Shown one piece after another: positions 53,931-64,000 of a stretch of DNA of 64,000 nt (within the stretch, counting starts at the first letter, position 1; every line of letters starts with the position of its first letter). The notes below the pieces were generated by a model. The model searched no databases. It saw only the letters and a list, made by a program, of their open reading frames with translations, and had not been told where the DNA came from. The DNA is taken from the NCBI RefSeq assembly GCF_001909285.1, contig NZ_MRSV01000001.1:2745340-2809339 (forward strand). Direction: 5' to 3'. Made by a program: the position numbers and the translations under genes. The DNA is from Exiguobacterium profundum. Its GTDB lineage: Bacteria; Bacillota; Bacilli; Exiguobacteriales; Exiguobacteriaceae.

Positions 53931-56523
53931 ATGCATTGACTGTCGATGGGCGTAACGTCAACGCCCCGTTCTCGACATCGATGATGACCGTTTGCCCATC
54001 CTCGACATCTCCAGCGAGGATGCTACGGGCAAGTTTCGTCTCAATCGTCCGTTGTACATACCGGTTGATCGGTCGCGCACCGAATTGAGGTTCATATGCT
54101 TCGTCAGCAACGAACGTTTTGGCTGCATCGGTGATGTCGATATAAATCGAGCGTGTCGTGAGCCGTTCGCTCATCCGTCCGACCGCTTTCTCGACAATCT
54201 GACCGATTTGATCTTTCGTGAGGGGATGGAACAGAATCGTTTCATCGACCCGGTTCAAGAATTCAGGACGGAAATGACGACGGAGTTTGTCGAGCACTTG
54301 ACGCTCTTCGTCCTCATCAATCACGCCATCTTTCGCCGCTTCGAGCAAGATGTCCGCCCCAATGTTCGACGTCATGATGACAATCGTATTTTTGAAGTCG
54401 ACGATGCGCCCGTGCGAATCGGTCAATCGACCATCATCGAGCAATTGTAGCAAGATATTGAAGACGTCCGGATGCGCTTTCTCGACCTCATCGAGTAAGA
54501 GAACCGAGTACGGGTTACGGCGAACCGCTTCCGTCAACTGTCCACCTTCTTCGTAACCGATATAGCCAGGAGGGGCACCGACGAGACGCGATACGGCATG
54601 TTTCTCCATATATTCACTCATATCCAGCCGAACGATATGGTCTTCTGAATCAAACATCGCTTCCGCGAGCGCTTTCCCGAGTTCTGTCTTCCCGACCCCC
54701 GTCGGTCCGAGGAAAAGGAATGAACCAATCGGACGGTTTGGGTCTTTGATGCCAGCACGTGCTCGAATGACTGCATCGCTGACAAGACGAATCGCATCAT
54801 CTTGTCCGAACACACGTTTATGCAAAACCGCTTCTAGATTGAGAAGCTTATCCCGCTCTCCTTCTGTCAGTTTCGTCACCGGGATCCCTGTCCATTTCGA
54901 GACGACCTCGGCGATTTCTTCTTCCGTCACTTCTTCACGCACGAGTTCACGCGTCACCGAACCCGCCAACTGTTCCGCTTCTTCTAGTTCCCGCTCAAGT
55001 TCCGGGATTCGTCCATATTTCAGTTCCGAGGCCCGGTTCAAATCATAGCGACTCTCTGCCTCTTGTAACTCGAGACGTACTTTCTCAAGGTCTCCACGGA
55101 TTTGTTGTACGCGGTGCGTCGACTCCTTCTCATTCTCCCAACGGAGACGTAACGAATCAGACTGTTCACGGATAGAGGCCAATTCCTGTTGGAGCGCCTC
55201 AAGTCGCTTCATGGAAGCGGCATCGCTCTCTTTTTTAAGAGCCGCCTCTTCGATTTCAAGCTGCATGACCCGACGGACCAATTCATCAAGCTCAGCTGGC
55301 ATCGACTCCATCTCTGTTCGAATCATTGCACACGACTCATCGACGAGATCGATTGCCTTGTCCGGCATGAAACGGTCGGTGATATAGCGATTGGATAATA
55401 CAGCCGCGGCAACAAGGGCGTTGTCATGGATGCGTACCCCGTGGTGAATCTCAAAGCGTTCTTTTAAACCGCGCAAGATGGAAACCGTATCCTCGACATC
55501 CGGTTCAGCGACAAGTACTTGTTGGAAACGCCGCTCAAGGGCCGGGTCCTTCTCGATATATTGACGATACTCGTCAAGTGTCGTCGCACCGATACAATGC
55601 AGTTCGCCTCGGGCGAGCATCGGTTTCAACATGTTCCCGGCGTCCATCGACCCCTCCGACTTCCCTGCCCCGACAATCGTGTGCAGTTCATCGATGAAGA
55701 GGATGATGGTGCCTTCCGCTTCTTTCACTTCGGACAAGACGGCCTGTAGACGTTCCTCGAACTCCCCACGATATTTCGCACCGGCAACGAGGGAACTCAT
55801 ATCGAGACTGAAGATGGTTTTGTCTTTCAAACTTTCCGGTACATCTCCACGAACGATACGCTGGGCGAGCCCTTCGACAATCGCCGTCTTCCCGACACCC
55901 GGTTCTCCGATGAGGACAGGGTTGTTTTTTTTTTTCCGACTCAAAATCCGGATGACACGACGAATCTCGCTATCCCGTCCGATGACCGGATCGATTTTCC
56001 CGGTCTTCACTTCTTGAATGAGGTCTCGTCCGTATTTCGTCAAGACGTCATACGTCGCTTCAGGCGACTTCGAAGTAATCCGACGATTGCCTCGTACGGC
56101 GACGAGCGCCTCACGGAGACGTTCTTCGGTGACACCTTTACGTTCGAGCATCGTCTGTGCCTGACTGCTGTTCAACAAAATACCGAGTAGAATATGTTCG
56201 ACCGATACGTACTCATCATTCATCCCCGTAGCTTCTCGTTCCGCAGTCGTCAAGACGCTTAAGAGAGAGGCTGAAATCATCGGTGTCGTCGGGTTTTGGA
56301 GTTTCGGCGCATGTTTCAGAGAAAGCGCGACTTCTCCTTCAATCTCTGACACGTTGATCTCCATTTTTTGAAACAGCAACGGCGCAATCCCGTCCGTCTG
56401 TGAAATCATTGAGGCCAATACATGCCACTCATTGATTTCGCTATGATGATACTGTTTCGCTAACGCTTGTGAACTGACAATGCATTCATGTGCTTTATCG
56501 GTGAAACGATTAAAGTCCATCAC
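53929..56523 (-). CDS. clpB: Disaggregase ClpB
   Basis: An 864-residue Hsp100 ATPase that pulls proteins out of aggregates together with DnaK/DnaJ. It has the N domain (FTDKAHECI), two AAA+ modules with Walker A motifs GEPGVGKT (near 203) and GPTGVGKT (near 606), and the coiled-coil middle domain (about 400-520) that separates ClpB from ClpC. It lies 16 bp behind a dnaJ-like gene, and the operon has a CtsR operator. Confidence 0.97.
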   Translation of the reverse strand: MMDFNRFTDKAHECIVSSQALAKQYHHSEINEWHVLASMISQTDGIAPLLFQKMEINVSEIEGEVALSLKHAPKLQNPTTPMISASLLSVLTTAEREATGMNDEYVSVEHILLGILLNSSQAQTMLERKGVTEERLREALVAVRGNRRITSKSPEATYDVLTKYGRDLIQEVKTGKIDPVIGRDSEIRRVIRILSRKKKNNPVLIGEPGVGKTAIVEGLAQRIVRGDVPESLKDKTIFSLDMSSLVAGAKYRGEFEERLQAVLSEVKEAEGTIILFIDELHTIVGAGKSEGSMDAGNMLKPMLARGELHCIGATTLDEYRQYIEKDPALERRFQQVLVAEPDVEDTVSILRGLKERFEIHHGVRIHDNALVAAAVLSNRYITDRFMPDKAIDLVDESCAMIRTEMESMPAELDELVRRVMQLEIEEAALKKESDAASMKRLEALQQELASIREQSDSLRLRWENEKESTHRVQQIRGDLEKVRLELQEAESRYDLNRASELKYGRIPELERELEEAEQLAGSVTRELVREEVTEEEIAEVVSKWTGIPVTKLTEGERDKLLNLEAVLHKRVFGQDDAIRLVSDAVIRARAGIKDPNRPIGSFLFLGPTGVGKTELGKALAEAMFDSEDHIVRLDMSEYMEKHAVSRLVGAPPGYIGYEEGGQLTEAVRRNPYSVLLLDEVEKAHPDVFNILLQLLDDGRLTDSHGRIVDFKNTIVIMTSNIGADILLEAAKDGVIDEDEERQVLDKLRRHFRPEFLNRVDETILFHPLTKDQIGQIVEKAVGRMSERLTTRSIYIDITDAAKTFVADEAYEPQFGARPINRYVQRTIETKLARSILAGDVEDGQTVIIDVENGALTLRPSTVNA

Positions 56524-56539
56524 GATTCCTCCTTATCCA

Positions 56540-57409
56540 TTAACGTTCGATTTGTTCATATACAGCCCGGTACGTCTCATCAAGCGGCAGGTCGACTTCG
56601 AGCTGCACGAACAAGTCCGACCGTACTTTCGAACCGGTCATGACACCTCGGCCCGGAATACGCATCCGTTGTCCCGGACGGCTTCCCGGTTTCACTTTCA
56701 ACTTCACGCGTCCCCCGTCGAGTGTCGCAATGATGACGCTCGTCCCGTCTAAAAACTCAAGCGGTCGCAAACGCTTCACTGTCACGATGTGCTCTCCTTC
56801 GCGACGATACGTATCGTCATCGGCAAAGTGAAGTTCGACATATACATCACCTCGGTTTCCCGATTGTCCGACCCGGCTTCCTTTTCCTTTCAAGCGCAAC
56901 TTCTGACCTTCATAAGCACCTTGTGGAATTTTGACGTTCACGGTACCCGTTTGAAGACGCAGACTAACTTTCGACTCTTTCGTCAATTGACTAAGCGGGA
57001 TGTTGACACGAACGGTCTCATCCAAGTCTTCGTCAACCGCTTGGTCAAAGAAGCTTCCGAACATATCTTCAAACCCGAACGTCCGCGACGTCGTACGTGA
57101 CCCACCGCCGAATTGTCGGAAGAGATCCTCGAATTGAGATGAGCCTTCCCCGTAAGCCTCCCCACCGCCTCCGAACCCTTGTCCGAATGACGGTCCATCT
57201 GGGCTGCCATATCGATCATAGTTCGCCTTCTTCTCCGGGTCGCTCAACACGTCGAACGCCTCTTGAATCGATTTGAAGCGATCCTGTGCCCCAGGATCTT
57301 TATTGACGTCCGGATGGTATTGTTTCGCCAGTTTCCGGTATGCGCGTTTAATCTCCTGCTCGGTCGCTCCTTTGGAAACACCAAGCTCATCGTAATAGTT
57401 TTTAGCCAT
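56540..57409 (-). CDS. DnaJ-like co-chaperone without zinc fingers (CbpA type)
   Basis: A 289-residue class B J protein: J domain with the HPD motif (residues 32-34), Gly/Phe-rich linker (about 75-115) and C-terminal substrate-binding domains, but no CxxCxGxG repeats. It would hand substrates to DnaK. Coupling with clpB fits a joint disaggregation role. ATG at 57409; GGTGAGGTGAATCC lies upstream. Confidence 0.94.
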   Translation of the reverse strand: MAKNYYDELGVSKGATEQEIKRAYRKLAKQYHPDVNKDPGAQDRFKSIQEAFDVLSDPEKKANYDRYGSPDGPSFGQGFGGGGEAYGEGSSQFEDLFRQFGGGSRTTSRTFGFEDMFGSFFDQAVDEDLDETVRVNIPLSQLTKESKVSLRLQTGTVNVKIPQGAYEGQKLRLKGKGSRVGQSGNRGDVYVELHFADDDTYRREGEHIVTVKRLRPLEFLDGTSVIIATLDGGRVKLKVKPGSRPGQRMRIPGRGVMTGSKVRSDLFVQLEVDLPLDETYRAVYEQIER

Positions 57410-57452
57410 ATGGATTCACCTCACCTATCCCTTTCCCGTTTCTGTTAACTCT

Positions 57453-57482
57453 ATTCTACTCATTTGGTCAAATAAGGTCAAA
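57453..57482 (-). promoter_or_regulatory. SigA promoter overlapped by a CtsR operator
   Basis: On the minus strand TTGACC (57476-57481) and TAGAAT (57453-57458) are exactly 17 bp apart. Covering the -35 and spacer on the other strand is the direct repeat GGTCAAA-TAA-GGTCAAA (57466-57482), a perfect CtsR heptad repeat. CtsR should block this promoter until heat or protein stress. Confidence 0.93.
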
Positions 57483-57505
57483 GATTATCCTTTCACATTT
57501 CATAC

Positions 57506-57547
57506 GAAAAAAAGAAGAGATTCGTTTCAAAAAAACGAACCTCTCCT
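57506..57547 (-). terminator. Terminator of camS
   Basis: A stem of about 12 bp with one mismatch (AGAGGTTCGTTT against AAACGAATCTCT) followed by a T run on the minus strand. Confidence 0.83.
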
Positions 57548-57550
57548 CCT

Positions 57551-58723
57551 TTAGAAGTATACTTTCGGACTATCCATTCCGTCCTCGAACACGATGGTCA
57601 CTTCAGGGTCTCCACCGAGGGATGTCACGTTAATTCGAACCGGAACGTTCCGATTATATTCCCAACGGTTTTCAAGCAAGCCGACAACGTGTTGTGTGAA
57701 TCCGACGAGCTCAGCGCGACTGTAAAACTGAATCGGGATATCAATCTCCATTCTCGATAAATCTCCATTCTGATAAAAACCTTTCCCAATCATCCCGCTA
57801 TAGTCCGGGAAAAGGTCTGCGATCCGATCGCTGAAGAGCGTAAACTTCTGAGCGTCCTCGCGTACGTCAGACGTCGCTGATGTCGACGGGAAGTAGTAGT
57901 ACTTCTCATCGATCGCTTTCCAGTCGTCCGATTTGACCTGATCCGCCGTCCCAACGAAGGCCGATTTGATATAGTTCCCCGGTGTCGGTGAACCTTGTGT
58001 CGATTTCATATAGAGCGCGACATTGATATCGAGATCCTTAAAGTCTTCCCGCTTCCGTAATTGGGAGACGAGCTCGTTCGCCATACGTTCCCCTTCTGCG
58101 ATCACTTTCTTTTGATCGAGTTTGACGGTGTACGTCGGACCATAGTTCGGTGCTTGGAAGACATACTCACGGTTCAATATGAGTGCAAACGATACGCCTC
58201 CAACCTGATACCCGCTGTCCTCTTTCGTCATATAGTTCTGTTCGACAATGGAAGCTAAATAAAGTGGTGACTTCTTGTTTGCGTCGACAAACTTGTCGTC
58301 TTCGACTTCTGCCTTGCCATCCGCATATGCCGGGTTCAAGGGTGTCAATCCTTCATTACTTTTATCTTTCCGTGCAAGTAAACGGGACACATCCTCCGCG
58401 TTCAACAGCTGTCCCTCTTGATAAGCGAACTTTTCCGGGTCGAACGCGTCCGTTGAATGACGCATGAGACCGAGTTCGACTTCTTCGAGTTCTAACGATG
58501 AACTGACTTGACGTTGGGCGAGACCTCTCGCCGCCGCCGGTTTGAACGGAATGACCATCTGGTAGTAAGAGTCACGGGCTTCGATCGCTTGTGTGACGCC
58601 TTCGGCCGCTGTTTCGTCCCCTGTTGGTGTCGCTTCTTCTTCACCCATCGGTATTTTCATTGAACATCCGCTCAACAATAGCGCAGAGGCGATTGTCGGG
58701 ATGACGAGTTGTTTCCATTTCAT
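57551..58723 (-). CDS. camS: CamS family lipoprotein (YerH)
   Basis: A 390-residue secreted lipoprotein with lipobox LLSGC (Cys20). The FVDANKKSPLYLASIVEQNYM and MKSTQGSPTPGNYIKSAF stretches fit the CamS family, whose signal peptide in staphylococci and enterococci yields a sex pheromone; the body's function is unknown. In Bacillus the same gene (yerH) follows pcrA-ligA directly; here another gene lies between. ATG at 58723 follows AAAGGAGCTAG. Confidence 0.92.
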   Translation of the reverse strand: MKWKQLVIPTIASALLLSGCSMKIPMGEEEATPTGDETAAEGVTQAIEARDSYYQMVIPFKPAAARGLAQRQVSSSLELEEVELGLMRHSTDAFDPEKFAYQEGQLLNAEDVSRLLARKDKSNEGLTPLNPAYADGKAEVEDDKFVDANKKSPLYLASIVEQNYMTKEDSGYQVGGVSFALILNREYVFQAPNYGPTYTVKLDQKKVIAEGERMANELVSQLRKREDFKDLDINVALYMKSTQGSPTPGNYIKSAFVGTADQVKSDDWKAIDEKYYYFPSTSATSDVREDAQKFTLFSDRIADLFPDYSGMIGKGFYQNGDLSRMEIDIPIQFYSRAELVGFTQHVVGLLENRWEYNRNVPVRINVTSLGGDPEVTIVFEDGMDSPKVYF

Positions 58724-58853
58724 CTATGTCTAGCTCCTTTGAACATCGTTTCCTATTTCACTTTGTCCATTATAACAAAATCGTTCCACGAAAAAAGTAT
58801 CGAAGCGGAATCAGAACAAATCCCTTCTCGAATGAACGAGAAGGGATGTCGAT

Positions 58854-60293
58854 TTATGGTTTCGTTGACGGGTGGTTGCGACGAATCAACAGTAGGAGTC
58901 CTGACGCGAAGAGAAGTGTACCGAGCATGACGTGCCACAAATCATCCGCTTCGCCTGTCATCGGAAGTACGCCTTGTGCGTACGAATCGGCTTCATCGAT
59001 GTGCTCGACTCGTTTCGCTCCACTCTCTTTGACAACGACTGTCACGGCAGGTGGTGTGGTTTTCACCTCTGTCTTCTGTTTGTTAGCGTCTTGTTTCGGC
59101 TCTTCTTTTACCGGAACAGGTTGCTTCACTGCTACCGGTACGTCGACAGAGTGAGTAACCGCAATCCCTTCATCCACCTCAAAGGTGAATGTGGCACGTT
59201 GAATCAATTCAGCCCCGGCTCTCATATCATAAGATGTGAGGAGCGGAAGCTCAAACGAGAACGTCACTTCTTCTTCCGGACCGAGACCGTCTCTGAAGGC
59301 AGGAATCGCTTCGACTAGCTCTGCGAATCGTTGATTTGCCAGGTGTTGTTCTTCTTTTGTCAAGGCACCGCTTGGCCATGTAAGAACTGTTTTCGCTAAA
59401 AACAGGGTGACTCTCGAAGGATTGGTTATCGTATACGTATAACGAACGGGCTCTCCCGGTTGAACGGTCGCTTTCTCAACCGTTGCATTCACGGTGAAGT
59501 CTGGTGTTTGCAAAAGGATAATTTGTTGACTTTCTGACGTGACAACCCGGTCGAATTCATCCACTCCGGTCACCCGAAAGACACTGCCGATCTCAGGATG
59601 AGCGTCGAACGAATATCCGATCTGAATCGCTAAAACTTCTGTCACTTCCACCCGTTCCCCCGGCAAGAGACCGTCTTCTCCTATTAATTCATGCAAACGA
59701 TCAAATACGTGTTGATTGAACGATTCGATTGATTGATGATCGATGTCTCCGCTCACATACTCATGAGAGAATTCTGTCACCGTCATCGGCGTGTCTCCTG
59801 TGTTTTCTACAATGAACGTATACGATATTTCGCCTCCGACAACGGCTCGGTCGACTGCGGCGATGTTGATTGCTTTAACGGCGAGCTTCGGTAACGTCGG
59901 TTCAGTCGTCACCTCTTCTGATGGGTCTGGTTCTGTGACTACAGGCGGTTCCTCCACTTCGACAGGATAGGCTTCCGTGACAGTGTGTGGAGAAAACGTA
60001 TACGGTACACCTTCCGCATCATAGAGCGTGATGAGGTCAATCAACGAGTCGTCTACTACTTCCGCATCAATCATAAATCGCCAAACGTCAGCTGATTCAC
60101 GGACCCCGTAATACGTGATTCCTTCATAGACAAGACTTGATTCATATAATGTTTCGCTTTCCTCATCTGTCAAATTCACTTGGATATACCGGAACGTGGT
60201 CGTGTCCGCTTTGGCGGTGGGCACCCCAAATAAGGTTGAAAGGAACATGAGGATGGTAAATACGGCAACGAAGCGCTGGATGTTGTGTGTCAT
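58854..60293 (-). CDS. LPxTG-type cell-wall-anchored surface protein
   Basis: A 479-residue exported protein. A signal peptide (about 1-29, ending TAKA) is followed by a unique N-terminal part, a Pro/Glu-rich linker (about 110-135), two beta-rich domains with features like DUF11 or CARDB repeats (GGEISYTFIVENTGD and PGEPVRYTYTITNPS), a Lys/Pro-rich wall spanner and the sortase signal LPMTG (443-447), a hydrophobic helix and a basic tail. It should be attached to peptidoglycan by sortase. ATG at 60293 follows GAGGAGGG. It interrupts the ligA-camS order known from Bacillus. No exact family is recognised. Confidence 0.85.
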   Translation of the reverse strand: MTHNIQRFVAVFTILMFLSTLFGVPTAKADTTTFRYIQVNLTDEESETLYESSLVYEGITYYGVRESADVWRFMIDAEVVDDSLIDLITLYDAEGVPYTFSPHTVTEAYPVEVEEPPVVTEPDPSEEVTTEPTLPKLAVKAINIAAVDRAVVGGEISYTFIVENTGDTPMTVTEFSHEYVSGDIDHQSIESFNQHVFDRLHELIGEDGLLPGERVEVTEVLAIQIGYSFDAHPEIGSVFRVTGVDEFDRVVTSESQQIILLQTPDFTVNATVEKATVQPGEPVRYTYTITNPSRVTLFLAKTVLTWPSGALTKEEQHLANQRFAELVEAIPAFRDGLGPEEEVTFSFELPLLTSYDMRAGAELIQRATFTFEVDEGIAVTHSVDVPVAVKQPVPVKEEPKQDANKQKTEVKTTPPAVTVVVKESGAKRVEHIDEADSYAQGVLPMTGEADDLWHVMLGTLLFASGLLLLIRRNHPSTKP

Positions 60294-60502
60294 GATGTTG
60301 GTCCCTCCTCTAAGGTGAAAACAAGCGCTCGAATCGCAATCGTTCCGATGACGACGTTCACCACGTAGAGGAATGAGAGGAATGTGTGTGTGAAAGTCAT
60401 GGTGTCAAAGGAAACTCTCGCAAAAATATATTAGCATTTTGATTTAGTTAATCTATACCCCTCACACGCTTGTGCGAACCTGCTCAATCCAAATTATTTC
60501 CG

Positions 60503-60528
60503 AAAAAAACGTTCGCCGAAGCGAACGT

Positions 60529-60530
<2 letters not shown>
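60503..60530 (-). terminator. Terminator of the pcrA-ligA operon
   Basis: A 10-bp perfect stem with a CGAA loop (60507-60530) and seven T on the minus strand. The rest of the 235-bp gap to the surface protein gene shows nothing certain. Confidence 0.87.
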
Positions 60531-62532
<2,002 letters not shown>

Positions 62533-64000
62533 TCACGCTTTTTCGATAGGGGCAAATTTAGCCAATAGGCGCTTGATCCCGACTTCCGGGAATGCGATGT
62601 CGACTTCGAGTTGGTCGCCTTCACCACGTGTCTGAACGACCGTCCCTTGTCCCCATTTTTTATGATTCGCTTTGTCGCCGACACTCCAGCCGACTGTTTC
62701 GGCACCGGATGATTGGGCGAGTTTCGGCTTCGGTTTCGAACTAAAGCCATTCACTGGTAACTTCCCTGGTGACTCGACCGGGTTCCATGGCATTGGTTTT
62801 CTCGCCTTACCGGACCGCTCTAACAACGTTTCCGGCAACTCATGCAAGAATCTCGACTCTGGGTTGTTTTGGAAGCGACCGTATAGCATTCGTGACTGAG
62901 CACGTGTCAAATAGAGACGCTTCTCGGCACGGGTGATCCCGACATACGCGAGACGACGTTCTTCTTCCATCTCTTCCTCGTCATTCAAGGCACGGCTGTG
63001 CGGGAAGAGCCCTTCTTCCATTCCAATCAGGAAGACGACCGGGAATTCAAGTCCCTTCGCCGAGTGCAACGTCATCAGGGTGACTTGATGTGACTCATCG
63101 ACCTCATCAAGTGAATCGAGGTCTGAGACGAGCGTCAAATCTGTGAGGAAGGCGACAAGTGTCTGTTCATCGCTCTCTTTCTCAAAGTTTTGGGCGACCG
63201 ACAAGAACTCTTGCAAGTTCTCAAGTCGACTTTCCGCCTCAAGCGTCTTTTCGATTTTGAGCATCTCTTCATAACCTGTCTTCTTCAACACTTCCTCAAC
63301 GAGTTCTGAAATGGAGAGGTAGTCCGCCATCTGCCGTAAATCCAGCATCATTTGGCGGAATTCCGCGAGTTTCGTCGCAGTGCGTGGGGCGATGCCTGAC
63401 AATTCGATGTCACGAATCGCATCCATAAGTGAGACGCCTTGCATATCTGCAAAGTCACCTAGTTTATCAATCGTCGCGGCACCGATTCCGCGTTTCGGCT
63501 CATTGACGACGCGAACGAACGAGATGTCCTCATCCGGGTTGGCAATCAATCGCAAGTATGCGAGGACGTCCTTGATCTCTTTTCGCTCATAGAACTTCGT
63601 CCCGCCGACCATTTTGTATGGGATGTTCGACTTGAGGAGCATCTCCTCGAGTCCACGTGATTGAGCGTTCGTCCGATAAAGGACCGCCATCTGTCCGTAG
63701 TCCATCCCTTCCATCTTCAGCTCTTTCATCTGGTTCATGATGAAGAACGCTTCGTCGCGATCGTCCGATGCGACATGGAGTAACAGTTTCTCTCCTTCGT
63801 CATTTTCAGTCCACAAGTTCTTATCTTTGCGGGAAGCGTTGTTTTGGATGACACCGTTCGCCGCCTCCAAAATCCGTTTCGTCGAACGATAGTTTTGTTC
63901 GAGCAAGATGACATGTGCGCTCGGATAATCTTTCTCGAACGTCAAGATGTTGGCGATGTCGGCACCGCGCCAACGATAAATGGACTGATCCGAGTCCCCC
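62533..64000 (-). CDS. pcrA: DNA helicase PcrA (partial, C-terminal part)
   Basis: The last 489 codons of a UvrD-type 3'-5' helicase; the start lies beyond the right edge. At the edge the motif [14 protein letters not shown] (motif III) is visible, then [30 protein letters not shown] and [15 protein letters not shown] (motifs V and VI). The C-terminus with the [15 protein letters not shown] tail is typical of PcrA, which binds RNA polymerase. It acts in repair, plasmid replication and removal of transcription blocks. Followed by ligA, as in Bacillus. Confidence 0.96.
   Translation of the reverse strand, partial: GDSDQSIYRWRGADIANILTFEKDYPSAHVILLEQNYRSTKRILEAANGVIQNNASRKDKNLWTENDEGEKLLLHVASDDRDEAFFIMNQMKELKMEGMDYGQMAVLYRTNAQSRGLEEMLLKSNIPYKMVGGTKFYERKEIKDVLAYLRLIANPDEDISFVRVVNEPKRGIGAATIDKLGDFADMQGVSLMDAIRDIELSGIAPRTATKLAEFRQMMLDLRQMADYLSISELVEEVLKKTGYEEMLKIEKTLEAESRLENLQEFLSVAQNFEKESDEQTLVAFLTDLTLVSDLDSLDEVDESHQVTLMTLHSAKGLEFPVVFLIGMEEGLFPHSRALNDEEEMEEERRLAYVGITRAEKRLYLTRAQSRMLYGRFQNNPESRFLHELPETLLERSGKARKPMPWNPVESPGKLPVNGFSSKPKPKLAQSSGAETVGWSVGDKANHKKWGQGTVVQTRGEGDQLEVDIAFPEVGIKRLLAKFAPIEKA

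Noticed and set aside
60290-60400. A 36-residue hydrophobic frame overlapping the start of the surface protein gene by ATGA
   Set aside because: No ribosome binding site at its ATG; the region is more likely the leader of the surface protein gene.

Overview
The window looks like chromosomal DNA of a mid-GC member of the Bacillota, most probably Exiguobacterium or a close relative. This is inferred from the protein sequences, the strong AGGAGG-type ribosome binding sites, frequent GTG/TTG starts, CtsR, CcpA and lysine-riboswitch signals, and the pcrA-ligA-camS gene order. No phage, insertion sequence, CRISPR array or rRNA operon was found. One tRNA gene (Val, anticodon GAC) is present.

Layout. 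1-4.6 kb: start of an alanine/sodium symporter, yidD, a proC homologue, and a Fur-controlled feoA-feoB-small Cys-rich protein operon. 4.6-8.4 kb: DUF554 membrane protein, tRNA-Val, an acetyltransferase, a TetR-controlled pair of SMR efflux genes and an esterase. 8.4-16.7 kb: M29 aminopeptidase, YkvA-like and YitT-like proteins, a large membrane GGDEF-EAL protein, a broken GH13 glycosidase gene and a membrane sensor domain without an output domain. 16.7-20.3 kb: metal-exporting P-type ATPase with its ArsR/SmtB regulator, YhfH, and two adjacent fluoride channels. 20.4-29.3 kb: ornithine aminotransferase, a PAS-GGDEF-EAL protein, a basic amino-acid antiporter, an orphan oligopeptide-binding lipoprotein, and an NhaC-type transporter under a lysine riboswitch. 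29.4-33.6 kb: adenine deaminase, a gamma-carbonic-anhydrase-like protein, small unknown genes behind a CcpA site, an AT-rich patch and a nitroreductase. 33.7-41.9 kb: the complete lysC-asd-dapA-dapB-dapH-ilvE-alr-lysA cluster behind a second lysine riboswitch. 41.9-50.8 kb: acetyltransferase, AlaX-type editing protein, NagR-type repressor, LCP ligase, nagA-nagB, MATE transporter, CHAD protein and glutaminase. 50.8-57.5 kb: a coproporphyrinogen oxidase and radical-SAM pair, a small membrane protein, and a CtsR-controlled dnaJ-like/clpB operon. 57.5-64 kb: camS, an LPxTG-type surface protein, ligA and the 3' part of pcrA.

Two themes stand out. First, lysine supply: both the biosynthetic operon and a putative lysine transporter 12 kb away carry lysine riboswitches with their own terminators, so synthesis and uptake should be shut down together. 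Second, six reading frames are interrupted by a single in-frame stop or a one-base frameshift (feoA, a small membrane gene at 27.1 kb, the GH13 gene, nagR, the MATE gene, and a small membrane gene at 53.6 kb). In each case the frame downstream of the lesion still encodes the expected rest of the protein, so the lesions are either very recent or sequence errors. Nothing here is clearly a new biological system. The best candidates for follow-up are the hemY/radical-SAM pair, the aminotransferase sitting where a deacetylase is expected in the lysine operon, the small CcpA-linked genes near 32.2 kb, and the surface protein inserted between ligA and camS.
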